Assembly (NCBI GenBank): GCA_035325905.1
Contig: DAOKYY010000011.1
Location: forward strand, 1-62,789
Direction of reading: 5' to 3'
DNA length: 62,789 bases
From: DYGX01 sp035325905
GTDB taxonomy: Bacteria > Chloroflexota > Anaerolineae > Aggregatilineales > Aggregatilineaceae
Below, piece by piece: positions 55,824-62,789 of the stretch (position 1 is the stretch's first letter; each line of letters starts with the position of its first letter). Below the pieces are notes generated by a model that had not been told where the DNA came from, made no database searches, and saw only the letters and a list, made by a program, of their open reading frames with translations. The position numbers were made by a program, and so were the translations under genes.

Positions 55824-56372
55824 CTAGCGCTGGCGGAACGGCATGCCCAGCAGGTGAAGCAGGCGGCGTCCCTCTTCGTCGGTCTCGGCCGTGGTCACGA
55901 TCGTGATCTCCATGCCGCGCACCTTGTCGATCTTGTCGTACTCGATCTCCGGGAACAGCAACTGCTCGCGCATACCGAGCGTGTAGTTGCCGCGACCATC
56001 GAACGAGTCCGGGCTGATCCCGCTGAAGTCACGGGTACGGGGCAGGGCGACATTCATCAGGCGGTCAAGCAGGGACCACATCCGCTCGCCGCGCAGGTCC
56101 ACCTTCACGCCGATCGCGCGGCCCTCGCGCAGCTTGAACGCCGCGACGCTCTTGCGCGCCTTGGTGATCACCGGCTGCTGACCCGTGATGCGGCGCACGT
56201 CCTCGACGGCCCCATCGAGCGCCTTCGCGTTATCCAGCGCCTCGCCTACGCCGATGTTGATGACGACCTTGCTGATGCGCGGAACCTGCATCACGCTCTC
56301 GTAGCCGAACTCTTCCATCAGCGCGGGGGCCACTTCGTTGCGGTACTTTTCCTGCAAGCGATTCTTTGCCAT
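55824..56372 (-). CDS. rplE: 50S ribosomal protein L5
   Basis: The 182-residue protein has NRLQEKYRNEVAPALMEEFG, then VPRISKVVINIGVGEALDN, GQQPVITKARKSVAAFKLRE and RDFSGISPDSFDGRGNYTLG, all diagnostic for L5. L5 binds 5S rRNA and contacts P-site tRNA. It follows rplX by 39 bp. Confidence 0.97.
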   Translation of the reverse strand: MAKNRLQEKYRNEVAPALMEEFGYESVMQVPRISKVVINIGVGEALDNAKALDGAVEDVRRITGQQPVITKARKSVAAFKLREGRAIGVKVDLRGERMWSLLDRLMNVALPRTRDFSGISPDSFDGRGNYTLGMREQLLFPEIEYDKIDKVRGMEITIVTTAETDEEGRRLLHLLGMPFRQR

Positions 56373-56411
56373 GTGCTCTAAACCTCACTCCGCGTGCGGG
56401 CCATCCGAGTC

Positions 56412-56735
56412 CTACCCGATGTCCTGGCCGCACTTGCGACAAACGCGAACCTTGCGGCCGTCTTCGTTGGTACGATAGCCGACGCGAGTGCGCGCCTCAC
56501 ACTGCGGGCAGACCAGCATCACGTTCGAGAGGTGGATCGGCGCCTCGAACTCGATAATACCGGGCTGGACCTGTCCGCGACCTGCCTGGACGGGGCGCTG
56601 GTGCTTTTTGACGATGTTGACCCGCTCGATGACGACGCGGTCCTTCTTGGGAATGACCCGCAGCACTTCGCCGCGCGTCCCTTTGTCTTTGCCGGCGATC
56701 ACTTCAACCGTGTCGCCCTTCTTGATCCGTTGCAT
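56412..56735 (-). CDS. rplX: 50S ribosomal protein L24 with a C-terminal zinc ribbon
   Basis: The 107-residue protein starts MQRIKKGDTVEVIAGKDKGT (KOW motif) and contains GIIEFEAPIHLSNVMLVCPQ. The C-terminal VCPQC then VCRKCG, with about 22 residues between, form a four-Cys zinc ribbon found in many, but not all, L24 proteins. L24 starts 50S assembly. Confidence 0.97.
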   Translation of the reverse strand: MQRIKKGDTVEVIAGKDKGTRGEVLRVIPKKDRVVIERVNIVKKHQRPVQAGRGQVQPGIIEFEAPIHLSNVMLVCPQCEARTRVGYRTNEDGRKVRVCRKCGQDIG

Positions 56736-56766
56736 CCCTATCTCACTCCAATCTCAGGCTGGCGCG

Positions 56767-57138
56767 CTAGAGCGTTTCGGGGGCCAGCGAGACGATTTTC
56801 ATGAAGCCCTTTTCGCGCAGCTCGCGTGCGACCGGCCCAAAGATACGGGTGCCCCGTGGGTCTTTGGTTTCACCTTGCAGGATCACGGCGGCGTTGTCGT
56901 CGAACTTGATGTACGACCCGTCGCCGCGCCGGTATTCCTTGGCGGTGCGCACGACCACCGCCCGCACGATTTCACTCTTCTTGACCGACCCCTGCGGCGT
57001 GGCGGACTTGACCGTTCCGATGACGATGTCGCCGACCGTCGCCGTCTTGCGCTTCGAGCCACCCATGATCCGAATGACCAGGATTTCGCGGGCACCGGTG
57101 TTGTCGGCAACCTTCAAGCGCGATTCGTTTTGGATCAT
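56767..57138 (-). CDS. rplN: 50S ribosomal protein L14
   Basis: The 123-residue protein has MIQNESRLKVADNTGAREIL, then VRTAKEYRRGDGSYIKFDDN and GTRIFGPVARELREKGFMKI, matching L14, which contacts 16S rRNA in a bridge between subunits. It follows rpsQ by 32 bp. Confidence 0.97.
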   Translation of the reverse strand: MIQNESRLKVADNTGAREILVIRIMGGSKRKTATVGDIVIGTVKSATPQGSVKKSEIVRAVVVRTAKEYRRGDGSYIKFDDNAAVILQGETKDPRGTRIFGPVARELREKGFMKIVSLAPETL

Positions 57139-57170
57139 TTCTAACGCCTCACTCCGGGTAGCTCGTCCGG

Positions 57171-57497
57171 TTATGCCTCTTCGGTTTCGGGTTCTTCCGG
57201 TGCATCCAGCTCGGCCTGGAGATCCAGGGTATCGACGGACTCGACGACTTCACCGGTTTCGAACACTTCTTCGACCGCCCACTTCTTGGTCTTGCTGATG
57301 GGGCGGCTCTCGACGATGCGGACCAGGGCGCCGACCGGAATGGCGTTCGTCTCGTCGTGCGCCATGTACTTCTTCGAGGTCCGGATCACCTTTTTGTAGA
57401 GCGGGTGGCGCTTGGTCGTTGCGACCTCGACCACCACCGTCTTTTCCATGCTGTTGCGGATTACGCGACCGATCAGCCGGCGCCGATTATTCGTCAT
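57171..57497 (-). CDS. rpsQ: 30S ribosomal protein S17 with acidic C-terminal tail
   Basis: The 108-residue protein has RRRLIGRVIRNSMEKTVVVE, KRHPLYKKVIRTSKKYMAHD and VRIVESRPISKTKKW, typical of S17. The last 25 residues form an extra acidic tail (ending EEPETEEA). The ATG at 57497 has AGGAGG upstream and overlaps the rpmC stop by 11 bp. Confidence 0.96.
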   Translation of the reverse strand: MTNNRRRLIGRVIRNSMEKTVVVEVATTKRHPLYKKVIRTSKKYMAHDETNAIPVGALVRIVESRPISKTKKWAVEEVFETGEVVESVDTLDLQAELDAPEEPETEEA

Positions 57498-57717
57498 CTC
57501 GTTCCTCCTGGACAATCTGCGCCGCCAGTTCGCGCTCGCGTTGCACGGTCAGATAGCGGGCGACATCTTTCTTGAGCTGGCGAATGCGCGTGTAGTCCTC
57601 CAGCTGGCCGGATTCCCACTGGAAGCGCAGGTTGAACAGCTCTTCCTTCGCGTCGTCGAGCGCCTGGGCCAGCTCGCCCGCGGTCATGCTGCGAATGTTG
57701 GCAGTCTTACGAGCCAT
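57487..57717 (-). CDS. rpmC: 50S ribosomal protein L29
   Basis: The 76-residue helical protein has IRSMTAGELAQALDDAKEEL then FNLRFQWESGQLEDYTRIRQ, the L29 pattern. It sits at the exit of the peptide tunnel. Its ATG overlaps the rplP stop by one base, and its end overlaps rpsQ by 11 bp. Confidence 0.96.
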   Translation of the reverse strand: MARKTANIRSMTAGELAQALDDAKEELFNLRFQWESGQLEDYTRIRQLKKDVARYLTVQRERELAAQIVQEERDDE

Positions 57718-58151
57718 TACACCAACTCCTCACCCGAGATCGGGTCGGTGCGCTTGATGATGCGGGCCGAAATGGGCAGCTTGAAGGCCGCCAGCCGCAG
57801 CGCCTCGCGCGCCACCTCTTCTTCGGTCCCGGCCATTTCGAACAGAACCAGACCGGGGCGCACCACGGCCACATAGTGGTCGACGGCGCCTTTACCCTTG
57901 CCCATGCGGCTTTCCGCCGAGCGCTTGGTCACAGGCTTGTCCGGGAAAATGCGAATCCACACGCGCCCGCGCCGCTTGATGTGGCGCATGATGGTGCGGC
58001 GCGCGGCTTCGATCTGGCGGCTGGTGATCCACGCCGGCTCGAGGGCCTGGAGGCCGTACTCGCCGAACTGGACCACGTTCCCGCGCTGCGCCTTGCCCTT
58101 CATGCGGCCCCGGAACGTCTTGCGGTACTTAACCCGCTTTGGCATCAACAT
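57717..58151 (-). CDS. rplP: 50S ribosomal protein L16
   Basis: The 144-residue protein starts MLMPKRVKYRKTFRGRMKGK and has QFGEYGLQALEPAWITSRQI, GRVWIRIFPDKPVTKRSAES and RMGKGKGAVDHYVAVV, canonical L16. L16 organises the A-site side of the peptidyl transferase centre. It lies 130 bp after rpsC. Confidence 0.97.
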   Translation of the reverse strand: MLMPKRVKYRKTFRGRMKGKAQRGNVVQFGEYGLQALEPAWITSRQIEAARRTIMRHIKRRGRVWIRIFPDKPVTKRSAESRMGKGKGAVDHYVAVVRPGLVLFEMAGTEEEVAREALRLAAFKLPISARIIKRTDPISGEELV

Positions 58152-58281
58152 TGGTCGTTCACTCCTCGTAAGTCAGAACCTTCGTCCCGGCTTGCACCGG
58201 GGTCGCCGTTGGGTCGAAACCATCGCGCCTCGGCGGTTCAGTTCTGCTTATTGGCTCACTCGTCGCTACTGCTGACCCGTG

Positions 58282-58956
58282 TTACTGGCTGACGTAAACG
58301 TCGGTCGACTCGGGGACGCGCGGCTCTTCGGCCAGCTTCTCGCCCTTGTAGACCCAGACCTTCACGCCGATCCGTCCGAAGGTGGTCAGCGCCTCGGCGG
58401 TGCCATAGTCGATGTCGGAGCGCAGGGTGTGGCGCGGAACCTGACCTTCCATCTGCCACTCGCGGCGGGCCATTTCGGCGCCCGCCAGGCGTCCGCTCAC
58501 CTGAATCTTGATGCCCTTGGCGCCCTGGCGCATCGCCTGGCCGACGGCGCGCTTCATCGCGCGGCTGTGGCCGATGCGGCGCTCGAGCTGGCTGGCGATG
58601 TTCAGCGCGACCAGCCGGGCGTCGAGGTCGGGCTTCTCGATCTCCTCGACCTCCACCTTGACCTTCTTGCCGGTCAGCTCTTCGAGGCCCTGGCGCAGCT
58701 TCTTGACGCTTTCGCCCTTGCGGCCGATCACGATGCCCGGCTTGGCGGTGAAGAGCGTGACCTGAACCTGGTTCGGGTAACGCTCGATCTCGACGCCGCC
58801 AATGCCCGCGCGCTCCGCTTCCTTCTCCACGAACTGGCGGATGCGGAAGTCTTCGTGGAGCAGGTCGGTATAACGGTCGCCCTCGGCGTACCAGCGCGCC
58901 GACCAGTCACGGTTGATCTTCAGGCGAAAACCTACTGGGTGGACTTTTCGACCCAT
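58282..58956 (-). CDS. rpsC: 30S ribosomal protein S3
   Basis: The 224-residue protein has MGRKVHPVGFRLKINRDWSA, a KH domain with FTAKPGIVIGRKGESVKKLR, and IDYGTAEALTTFGRIGVKVW near the end. S3 lies at the mRNA entry site. Its ATG abuts the rplV stop with no gap. Confidence 0.97.
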   Translation of the reverse strand: MGRKVHPVGFRLKINRDWSARWYAEGDRYTDLLHEDFRIRQFVEKEAERAGIGGVEIERYPNQVQVTLFTAKPGIVIGRKGESVKKLRQGLEELTGKKVKVEVEEIEKPDLDARLVALNIASQLERRIGHSRAMKRAVGQAMRQGAKGIKIQVSGRLAGAEMARREWQMEGQVPRHTLRSDIDYGTAEALTTFGRIGVKVWVYKGEKLAEEPRVPESTDVYVSQ

Positions 58957-59304
58957 TTACTTATGCTCCTCGTCACGCTCACTCAGGACCAGCGTGAGAT
59001 GCGTGAACCGCTTGACGCGCGGCTTGTAGCGCCCGCGCGCTCCAGCCTTGACCCGCTTGAGGCTTGGGCCTTCGTCGGCCATGAGCGTCTTGACAAACAG
59101 GTCCTGCCGGTTCAATTCGAAATTCATCTCGGCGTTCGCGACTGCGGACTCGACCAGCTTGTACACGAACTGGGCGCCCTTGTGCGGCATAAACCGCAGC
59201 ACGGTCAGCGCCTGGTCCGCGTCCATGTTACGCACCTCGTTGCACACCAGGCGCATCTTCTGGGCCGAAATCGGCAGGTAGCGAGCGGTAGCATGAACAT
59301 CCAT
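58957..59304 (-). CDS. rplV: 50S ribosomal protein L22
   Basis: The 115-residue protein has ARYLPISAQKMRLVCNEVRN and the tunnel-lining hook region GPSLKRVKAGARGRYKPRVK. L22 forms part of the exit tunnel constriction. It is followed by rpsC and preceded by rpsS. Confidence 0.97.
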   Translation of the reverse strand: MDVHATARYLPISAQKMRLVCNEVRNMDADQALTVLRFMPHKGAQFVYKLVESAVANAEMNFELNRQDLFVKTLMADEGPSLKRVKAGARGRYKPRVKRFTHLTLVLSERDEEHK

Positions 59305-59335
59305 GATGACCTATCCTTACTCCGTCTCGGCGACC

Positions 59336-59608
59336 TTACTTCTTCTTCTTTTCGGCCATGTGCCCGCGATAGGTGCGCGTCGGCGCGAACTCGCCGAGCC
59401 TGTGCCCCACCATGTTCTCGGTGATGTAAATCGGCACATGGCGGCGTCCGTCGTGAACCGCGATCGTGAACCCGACCATCTGCGGAAAGATAACCGAGGC
59501 CCGGCTCCAGGTGCGGATCACCTTCTTGTCGCCACGCTCGCGCATGGCTTCGACCTTCTTGATCAGCTTGGGCGAAACAAACGGCCCTTTTTTCAGAGAA
59601 CGCGACAT
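59336..59608 (-). CDS. rpsS: 30S ribosomal protein S19
   Basis: The 90-residue protein has MSRSLKKGPFVSPKLIKKVE, TWSRASVIFPQMVGFTIAVH and YITENMVGHRLGEFAPTRTY, the S19 signature, then a basic tail. It sits in the 30S head with S13. Confidence 0.98.
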   Translation of the reverse strand: MSRSLKKGPFVSPKLIKKVEAMRERGDKKVIRTWSRASVIFPQMVGFTIAVHDGRRHVPIYITENMVGHRLGEFAPTRTYRGHMAEKKKK

Positions 59609-59620
59609 CCTAGCCTCCGA

Positions 59621-60460
59621 TTATCCCTTACGACGCTTTCCGCGACGTCGCACAATGAACTGATCCGTGCGCTTGTTATGCCGCGTTTTCATGCCACGCG
59701 CCGGCTTGCCCCAGGGCGTCTTCGGCCCCGGCATCCCGATCGGCGAGCGGCCCTCGCCACCGCCGTGCGGGTGGCTGTTGGGGTCCATCGCCGTTCCGCG
59801 TACAGACGGGCGCCAGCCGAGCCAACGCTTGCGGCCGGCCTTGCCGAGCTTAATGTTGCCGTGATCGGTGTTGCCGACCTGGCCGAGCGTCGCCATGCAG
59901 TCTTCGTGCACGCGGCGGACTTCGCCGGACGGCAGGCGAAGCTGCGCGTAGGTGCCCTCTTTCGCGAGCAGCTGGGCGGACGTGCCGGCGGCGCGGGCAA
60001 GCTGCCCGCCGCGACCCGGGTAAAGCTCGACGTTGTGCACCAACGAGCCGACCGGGATAGCCTTGATCGGCAGCGTGTTGCCGACGCGGATCTCGGCGCT
60101 GGGACCGCTCTGGATCGTGTCGCCGACCTGAAGGCCAAGCGGCGCGATGATGTAACGCTTCTCGCCGTCGGCGTAGACCAGCAGGGCGATGCGCGCCGAG
60201 CGGTTCGGGTCATACTCGATCGAGGCCACCCGCGCGGCGACGCCGTGCTTGTCGCGGCGGAAATCGATCAGACGATAGCGGCGCTTGTGCCCGCCGCCGC
60301 GATGGCGCACCGTGACGCGGCCCGAGTTGTTGCGGCCCGCGTGGCGGCGCTTGCTCTGGAGCAGCGACTTGGTGGGCGCCGTGCGCGTGATTTCCTCAAA
60401 GCTTGCGCCCGTCATGTCCCGGCGCCCCGGGGAAGTGGGCTTGTACTTCTTGAGTGCCAT
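59621..60460 (-). CDS. rplB: 50S ribosomal protein L2
   Basis: The 279-residue protein begins MALKKYKPTSPGRRDMTGAS and contains GRNNSGRVTVRHRGGGHKRR and the near-invariant RGTAMDPNSHPHGGGEGRSP. L2 supports the peptidyl transferase centre and subunit joining. It ends in a basic tail typical of the family. Confidence 0.98.
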   Translation of the reverse strand: MALKKYKPTSPGRRDMTGASFEEITRTAPTKSLLQSKRRHAGRNNSGRVTVRHRGGGHKRRYRLIDFRRDKHGVAARVASIEYDPNRSARIALLVYADGEKRYIIAPLGLQVGDTIQSGPSAEIRVGNTLPIKAIPVGSLVHNVELYPGRGGQLARAAGTSAQLLAKEGTYAQLRLPSGEVRRVHEDCMATLGQVGNTDHGNIKLGKAGRKRWLGWRPSVRGTAMDPNSHPHGGGEGRSPIGMPGPKTPWGKPARGMKTRHNKRTDQFIVRRRGKRRKG

Positions 60461-60545
60461 TGTCTACCTCAGACCTTTGCGGCGTGGCGCAGTCATTAGC
60501 CCCGTGAGGCGCGGATATCTGACCGGCGGACGCCTTCTCTCGGAC

Positions 60546-60848
60546 TTAGACGTTGAACAGCGTGATTTCCTGACCCGGCGCGAGCGTGACGACCGCCTTC
60601 TTCCAGGGCTTGGCGCGCACATAGACCTTGCGGCCCCGGCGGCCCCGCTTGGCGGGCATCATCATCGTGTTGACCTTGACGACGCTGACGTCGAAGATGC
60701 GCTCGACCGCCTCTTTGATCTGTATCTTGTTGGCGCGCCGCTCAACCTCGAACACGTACTGGTTGGACGCGTCGACCATCTGGTGCGACTTCTCGGTGAT
60801 CACCGGACGGCGAATCACGTCGTAAACGTGCAGATGACCCTTACCCAT
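60546..60848 (-). CDS. rplW: 50S ribosomal protein L23
   Basis: The 100-residue protein has HVYDVIRRPVITEKSHQMVD, YVFEVERRANKIQIKEAVER and IFDVSVVKVNTMMMPAKRGR, as in L23. It sits at the tunnel exit where trigger factor and SRP dock. It follows rplD by 14 bp. Confidence 0.97.
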   Translation of the reverse strand: MGKGHLHVYDVIRRPVITEKSHQMVDASNQYVFEVERRANKIQIKEAVERIFDVSVVKVNTMMMPAKRGRRGRKVYVRAKPWKKAVVTLAPGQEITLFNV

Positions 60849-60862
60849 CGCGTCTTGCTCCT

Positions 60863-61498
60863 CTAGCGCTCGGCGGCGCGGCCCAAGAAGCCCTCGATGA
60901 CCGAGAGCGCCGACTGCGGGATGATGACGCGGTCATGCGAGAGCAGGTCGCGCACATTCAGATACATCGCGCGCAGCGTCCGCGCGTTCTTGAGATTGCG
61001 CACGCTCTGCTCGAGCGCCTCGTCGCGCTCCGCAACCAGGATCAGCGCGCTCTGATTGCCCACCAGGCGGCTGAGCACGTCGCGCATCTGGCGGGTTCTC
61101 GGCGCGTCTACCGTGAGCTGATCGACGACGACGATCTGGTTGTCGGCGGCCAGCGCCGACAGCGCGCTACGCAGCGCCTGACGCCGCATCTTGCGCGGCA
61201 TATCCTTCGAATGGTCGCGCGGCTGCGGGCCGTGCGCCACGCCCCCGCCGACGAAGATCGGGGCGTTGCGCGAGCCATGACGCGCGCGCCCAGTGCCCTT
61301 CTGGCGATACCACTTGGCCTTCGTGCGGTTGACCTCGCTGCGGGTTTTGGTTTTCACCGTGCCGAGCCGCGCGTTCGCCATCTGGCGCACATACGCCTGA
61401 TGCATCAGGCCACGGTTCACTTCCACCTCGAAGATATCGGCGGACAGCTCGACCGTGCCGACCTGATCCCCAGCCATGTTGTGAACAGGTACTTCCAT
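60863..61498 (-). CDS. rplD: 50S ribosomal protein L4
   Basis: The 211-residue protein has MEVPVHNMAGDQVGTVELSA, the tunnel loop KTKTRSEVNRTKAKWYRQKG and TGRARHGSRNAPIFVGGGVA. L4 lines the exit tunnel and, in some bacteria, autoregulates the S10 operon. It is followed by rplW. Confidence 0.97.
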   Translation of the reverse strand: MEVPVHNMAGDQVGTVELSADIFEVEVNRGLMHQAYVRQMANARLGTVKTKTRSEVNRTKAKWYRQKGTGRARHGSRNAPIFVGGGVAHGPQPRDHSKDMPRKMRRQALRSALSALAADNQIVVVDQLTVDAPRTRQMRDVLSRLVGNQSALILVAERDEALEQSVRNLKNARTLRAMYLNVRDLLSHDRVIIPQSALSVIEGFLGRAAER

Positions 61499-61528
61499 GA
61501 TTCCGAACTCCTCCGATGCGGCTCGGCG

Positions 61529-62182
61529 CTAGCGGCGATTCTTGCGCGACTCTTTGATCAACAGAATGCCGCCCTTGCTGCCCGGCACCGAGCCGCGCAC
61601 GGCCAGCAGGTTCTTTTCCGCATCCACTACGACGACTTCCAGGTTCTGAACGGTAACGCGCTCGTTGCCCATCCGTCCGGCCATGCGAGTGCCCTTCAGC
61701 ACGCGGCCAGGGGTCGAGGTCGCACCGATCGAGCCGGGCGCGCGCTCGCGGTCCGACTGACCATGCGTCTTCTTCTGGCGGTTGAAGTTGTGGCGCTTGA
61801 CCGTACCGGCGGTGCCGCGTCCCTTCGACGTGCCAACGACATCGATCCGGTCGCCCTGGCTGAAGACATCCGCCGTCAGGCGCTGGCCCTCTGCGACATC
61901 CACGTCCTTCGTCCGAAATTCGCGCAGGTAGCGGAGGTCGGGCAGGTTCATGCCGTTGCGCTTGAGGTGGCCCTGCTTGGGCTTGTTCAGGCGCGATGAG
62001 CCGTTGCGCTTCGGGGACAGTTCCTCAAAGCCAAGCTGAACAGCGGTGTAGCCCTCTTTTTCCGCCGTGCGAATCTGGGTGACATAGCATGGCCCGGCCT
62101 GGATGACGGTCACGGGAATAGCCTGGCCGTCTTCACCGAAGATCTGGGTCATGCCCACTTTTTTGCCAATGATGCCCTTCAT
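61529..62182 (-). CDS. rplC: 50S ribosomal protein L3
   Basis: The 217-residue protein has MKGIIGKKVGMTQIFGEDGQ, FSQGDRIDVVGTSKGRGTAG and the conserved finger GTVKRHNFNRQKKTHGQSDR with RAPGSIGATSTPGRVLKG. L3 reaches the peptidyl transferase centre. A 146-bp spacer, longer than normal, separates it from rpsJ. Confidence 0.97.
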   Translation of the reverse strand: MKGIIGKKVGMTQIFGEDGQAIPVTVIQAGPCYVTQIRTAEKEGYTAVQLGFEELSPKRNGSSRLNKPKQGHLKRNGMNLPDLRYLREFRTKDVDVAEGQRLTADVFSQGDRIDVVGTSKGRGTAGTVKRHNFNRQKKTHGQSDRERAPGSIGATSTPGRVLKGTRMAGRMGNERVTVQNLEVVVVDAEKNLLAVRGSVPGSKGGILLIKESRKNRR

Positions 62183-62328
62183 GCTGCCTCCAAGGGACTG
62201 TGTGGGCGGGGTCTAGGCCGCCGCGCCGCGCATCATCCCTGTCTCGCTAGTCTCGTCTTGCCAGAAAGTGGTCGGTGCTGCCTGGCAGGGCAGGGGCCGG
62301 TCGCCCAGGCCCGCCCGCAGCGGCGCGA

Positions 62329-62637
62329 CTAGATTTTGATCTCGATGTCTACGCCCGCCGGCAGGTTCAGCCGCATCAGGGTGTCGATGGTCTTGCTGTC
62401 CGGCTCAAGCACGTCGATCAGGCGCTTGTGCGTGCGGATCTCAAAATGTTCCTGCGAGTCCTTGTCGATGAACGGCGAGCGCCGCACGGTGAAACGCTCG
62501 ATACGCGTTGGCAGCGGGACTGGCCCCACCACGCGCGCGCCGGTGCGCTCGGCCGTCTCGACGATGCGCTGGGCCGACTGGTCCAGCACGCGGTGGTCAT
62601 AGGCTTTCAGCCGGATACGGAGCTTTTGCTTTGCCAT
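62329..62637 (-). CDS. rpsJ: 30S ribosomal protein S10 (NusE)
   Basis: The 102-residue protein has KQKLRIRLKAYDHRVLDQSA, GPVPLPTRIERFTVRRSPFI and HKRLIDVLEPDSKTIDTLMR, canonical for S10. It is also NusE, the partner of NusB (encoded at 26772 in this window) in rRNA antitermination. It heads the S10 gene order after tuf. Confidence 0.98.
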   Translation of the reverse strand: MAKQKLRIRLKAYDHRVLDQSAQRIVETAERTGARVVGPVPLPTRIERFTVRRSPFIDKDSQEHFEIRTHKRLIDVLEPDSKTIDTLMRLNLPAGVDIEIKI

Positions 62638-62680
62638 ATAGTTTCCTCAGACTTCAACTGCCCGCTTGAGAAGTCGTCTA

Positions 62681-62727
62681 GAAGGGCTGACAGAGACCAC
62701 CCGCCGGGTGCAACATGCCAGCCCTTC
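62681..62727 (-). other. inverted repeat between tuf and rpsJ
   Basis: GAAGGGCTG (62681-62689) and CAGCCCTTC (62719-62727) form a perfect 9-bp stem closing a 29-nt loop. No T run follows on the minus strand. It may regulate or process the tuf-rpsJ junction of the transcript. Confidence 0.45.
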
Positions 62728-62734
62728 GCTGCGC

Positions 62735-62789
62735 TTATTCCAGGATTTCGGTAATGACGCCGGCGCCGACGGTGAGGCCGCCTTCGCGG
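62735..62789 (-). CDS. tuf: elongation factor Tu, C-terminal end
   Basis: The last 55 bases encode on the minus strand REGGLTVGAGVITEILE followed by a TAA stop (62737-62735). This is the nearly invariant end of EF-Tu. The gene continues beyond the window. tuf directly before rpsJ is the standard junction of the str and S10 operons. Confidence 0.93.
   Translation of the reverse strand, partial: REGGLTVGAGVITEILE

Overview
The window is about 62.8 kb of GC-rich bacterial chromosome. It has 60 recognisable protein genes (two of them cut by the window ends), one tRNA, one riboswitch and a dense set of readable promoters and terminators. I see no insertion sequence, prophage or CRISPR array. A 100-N gap at 2750-2849 and a 10-N gap inside a collapsed G/C homopolymer tract near 40071 indicate a draft, probably metagenome-derived, assembly. 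The best guess for the host is a Chloroflexota bacterium close to Anaerolineae. This rests on secreted proteins with long Thr-Pro linkers, a cyclic-2,3-diphosphoglycerate-synthetase-like GTPase, an Asp23-nusB pair, a SpoIIM domain fused to an ABC permease, and the gene neighbourhoods. It is inference, not proof. TTG and GTG starts are common (rplJ, rmlA, the asparaginase, the small response regulator, rpoA, truA, rplF, the PHP protein).

Layout. 1-1306: end of a trehalose synthase gene and a small membrane protein. 1340-2729: rplJ-rplL, read leftward from a strong promoter through a leader with an intrinsic terminator (L10-leader type). 2860-5388: TgpA-like membrane transglutaminase. 5474-7062: secreted esterase lipoprotein (apparently leaderless mRNA) and a DUF1232 protein. 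7132-12483: rightward polysaccharide cluster with two short Wzz-like proteins, a BY-kinase, rmlA, a HAD phosphatase and rmlB, closed by a terminator. 12494-17175: leftward operon with an LppX/LprG-family lipoprotein, a 14-TM MFS exporter, a degenerate receiver-GAF protein and an M14-type deacylase. 17238-22972: SAM-I riboswitch, metH and a bifunctional HcyS-MTHFR gene, divergent from homoserine dehydrogenase. 24189-25348: an unknown protein overlapping tail-to-tail with a GNAT acetyltransferase.

25504-31363: rightward fabG, asp23-like, nusB, tatC, cDPG-synthetase-like GTPase, isoaspartyl peptidase and a lipoprotein. 31373-38925: leftward hsp20-lon from one promoter, then a single-domain response regulator, a PHP-AlbA_2 fusion and a GT39-like membrane glycosyltransferase. 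39034-43896: MBL hydrolase, ABC permease-SpoIIM fusion with its ATPase, lgt and a CDP-alcohol phosphotransferase. 43973-44124: a complete tRNA-Pro(CGG) transcription unit. 44219-45331: MazG.

45398-62789: the str/S10/spc/alpha ribosomal superoperon read leftward: tuf(end)-rpsJ-rplCDWB-rpsS-rplV-rpsC-rplP-rpmC-rpsQ-rplNXE-rpsNH-rplFR-rpsE-rpmD-rplO-secY-map-rpsMKD-rpoA-rplQ-truA-rplM-rpsI. The order is canonical, but adk, infA and rpmJ are missing from their usual places, a separate promoter precedes rpsM, several spacers of 80-185 bp are unusually long, and rpsN has an altered zinc-ligand pattern.

How it fits together: the superoperon and rplJL supply ribosome parts. SAM-riboswitch-controlled metH plus HcyS-MTHFR and hom cover methionine supply. 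The Wzz/BY-kinase/Rml genes make dTDP-sugars and control polymer length. Lgt, TatC and the lipoproteins belong to the envelope. No single region is a clear new defence or biosynthetic system. The most unusual candidates are the PHP-AlbA_2 fusion, the ABC-SpoIIM fusion, the LprG/P55-like lipoprotein-exporter operon and the unknown protein at 24189.
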